A stretch of DNA of 64,000 nucleotides, taken from Bacillus sp. CGMCC 1.16541 (GTDB lineage: Bacteria; Bacillota; Bacilli; Bacillales; Bacillaceae_H). The DNA lies in assembly GCF_003184905.1 (NCBI RefSeq), contig NZ_QFRU01000004.1, positions 124,001 through 188,000 of the forward strand, in the 5' to 3' direction. The notes under the pieces were generated by a model. It was not told where the DNA came from. It did not search any database and was given only the letters and a program-made list of their open reading frames with translations. Shown one piece after another: positions 62,709-64,000 of the stretch (the first letter of the stretch is position 1; each line of letters opens with the position of its first letter). Made by a program: the position numbers and the translations under genes.

Positions 62709-64000
62709 TTTATTTGATATGACCTTACATGTAGACCTACAACCAAGTCACCAATTTTTCATTTATTGCACCACAAAGCAAGGTGATGGAATCAAAGTGG
62801 ACTCATGGAAAAAAGCTGTCCTTTTGTGGCATCAGCCGACGTATTATGGAACACTCGTTCAAACGACAACACTTCATGATAAGGAAGGTATCTTACTGTC
62901 GCCGTGGGAGGCTTTTTGCTTACTGAAACAATCATGGGGTGAATCTGTTCTGCAATTGTCTCTTTCAACTGAGACAGAAAAGTGGGTCAACCGAGCAAAA
63001 GACGTGGAAAAGTTAATTGAACGTGAACAGTTTATTCCAAGCTTGACGGGTTGGGAAAATGGAACCCTTCAATGGGAAGCAACGATTGATTATGTAGACG
63101 TAGAAACAACGTATTTACTTTCTCATGTGGTGAATGAGCTGATTGATGAAGATGAACAAGTGAGAGTCGCTTGGAATGACATCACCACTCAACATGCATC
63201 CTTCCAATCTGACTCCATTATTGTCGATAAGCAGGATTGGCTGGAGCAAGGAGGACTTCAGGAAGTAGATGTGCCCTTTCAACTCATTTTACGCCTTATG
63301 GAGCCTGATGAAGACGGAGGTCTATGGCACATACAAACACTGATCCTTCCACATCATGAGAACAAAGAGCCATTTATCTTTCATGGCTCCCTGCCTCATG
63401 AATGGGATCAACACACATCTTATATTGCAAGACAACATGCAAAGTGGAAAAAGCTTGCACCTATTTTAGACGGTGAATCAGTGTGGGTCAATGAATGGTT
63501 AACAGAAGAAGAAGCATGGACTTTTTTGACAAATGAAAGTGAAACATTGCTACAAGCAGGTGTTGATATTCACTTACCAGCTTGGTGGCAAGCAGTCAAT
63601 AAGTTAAATATGAAGATGAGTGTATCACTGACAGATGAACCAAGTCATGAAGGCACGTCATTTTTTGGCTTACAATCACTTGTCAATTATGAGTGGAAGT
63701 TTTCGTTAGGTCGTGTATCTTTGTCAGAAGCAGAATTTCAACGTCTTGTTGAGCAAAAGCGCCGCTTGCTTTATGTTGATGGACAATGGATCAAACTAGA
63801 TCCCCACTTTATCAAACGAGCACAGTCACTTTTGCGTGAAGCAACGAAACGTGGCATTCATGTGCGGGATGTGCTTTCAACTGAGCTAAATCGCTCTTCT
63901 CACGAAATGATTCAATCAGAAGATGACACAGCATCACGCTCTTCTGTTTCCATTGACTTATCACAGTCATTCAAAGAGTTCATTCAACATTTAAATAGGA
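62701..64000 (+). CDS. SNF2-type helicase, N-terminal part (YwqA-like), cut by window end
   Basis: From the ATG at 62701 the frame stays open to the window end (433 codons seen). It overlaps the SWIM gene by eight bases. The translated part is the bacterial SNF2-associated region: FDLFDMTLHVDLQPSH near the start, then YEWKFSLGRVSLSEAEFQRLV and LLYVDGQWIKLDP, which match the segment found before the helicase core. The helicase motifs themselves lie beyond the window. Family knowledge suggests an ATP-driven DNA translocase. Confidence 0.85.
   Translation, partial: MFDLFDMTLHVDLQPSHQFFIYCTTKQGDGIKVDSWKKAVLLWHQPTYYGTLVQTTTLHDKEGILLSPWEAFCLLKQSWGESVLQLSLSTETEKWVNRAKDVEKLIEREQFIPSLTGWENGTLQWEATIDYVDVETTYLLSHVVNELIDEDEQVRVAWNDITTQHASFQSDSIIVDKQDWLEQGGLQEVDVPFQLILRLMEPDEDGGLWHIQTLILPHHENKEPFIFHGSLPHEWDQHTSYIARQHAKWKKLAPILDGESVWVNEWLTEEEAWTFLTNESETLLQAGVDIHLPAWWQAVNKLNMKMSVSLTDEPSHEGTSFFGLQSLVNYEWKFSLGRVSLSEAEFQRLVEQKRRLLYVDGQWIKLDPHFIKRAQSLLREATKRGIHVRDVLSTELNRSSHEMIQSEDDTASRSSVSIDLSQSFKEFIQHLNR

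Overview
The window looks like a low-GC Bacillaceae chromosome. The left edge carries degU and degS, then yvyE and an LCP ligase facing away from tagO, an order I recall from Bacillus subtilis. In B. subtilis the next genes make teichuronic and teichoic acid. Here that place holds a large S-layer and secondary cell wall polymer (SCWP) island. I see no tRNA, rRNA, CRISPR array, intact insertion sequence or prophage.

Layout. 1-4.7 kb: degU (partial), degS, yvyE, LCP protein, tagO. 5.0-7.5 kb: a small coiled-coil secreted protein, a SpoIID/LytB-domain protein and an SLH lipoprotein. 7.5-12.4 kb (minus strand): csaB (SCWP pyruvyltransferase), a GT4 glycosyltransferase, a split Alg14/Alg13-type glycosyltransferase pair and a MurJ/Wzx-type flippase. 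12.7-21 kb: SLH amidase, SLH phosphodiester glycosidase, polysaccharide deacetylase and CAP protein. 21-30.8 kb: a remnant of an S-layer gene start, an SLH subtilase, an M14 carboxypeptidase, an NfeD-flotillin pair behind a SigW-type promoter, and an HlyD-type adaptor. 31-37 kb: an orphan GEMM-like riboswitch candidate and a three-gene run of surface proteins (beta-rich protein, SLH protein, SLH-VWA protein). 37-38.9 kb: a membrane PIN-domain protein and a 5'-truncated SLH gene, together bracketed by a 38-bp direct repeat. 38.9-52.8 kb: the main S-layer protein, SLH-NlpC/P60 and SLH-metallopeptidase proteins, a large subtilase, then secA2-slaP. 53.2-60.8 kb (minus strand): Wzy-like polymerase, second MurJ/Wzx-type flippase, WecG/TagA transferase, UDP-ManNAc dehydrogenase, UDP-glucose dehydrogenase and UTP-glucose-1-phosphate uridylyltransferase. 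61.2-64 kb: a SWIM zinc-finger protein overlapping a SNF2-type helicase cut by the window end.

How they fit together (inference). TagO, the WecG/TagA enzyme, the glycosyltransferases and the nucleotide-sugar enzymes build a lipid-linked wall polysaccharide. The flippases and Wzy-like protein export and polymerise it, LCP ligase attaches it to peptidoglycan, and CsaB pyruvylates it. Pyruvylated SCWP is the known ligand of SLH domains. SecA2 and SlaP would export the S-layer protein, and about nine other SLH proteins, most with an enzyme domain, would dock on the same polymer.

The least ordinary parts are the three-gene surface operon, the riboswitch candidate with no gene behind it, the decayed S-layer/SLH fragments with flanking repeats, and a sequence motif shared by the small coiled-coil protein and the SLH lipoprotein.
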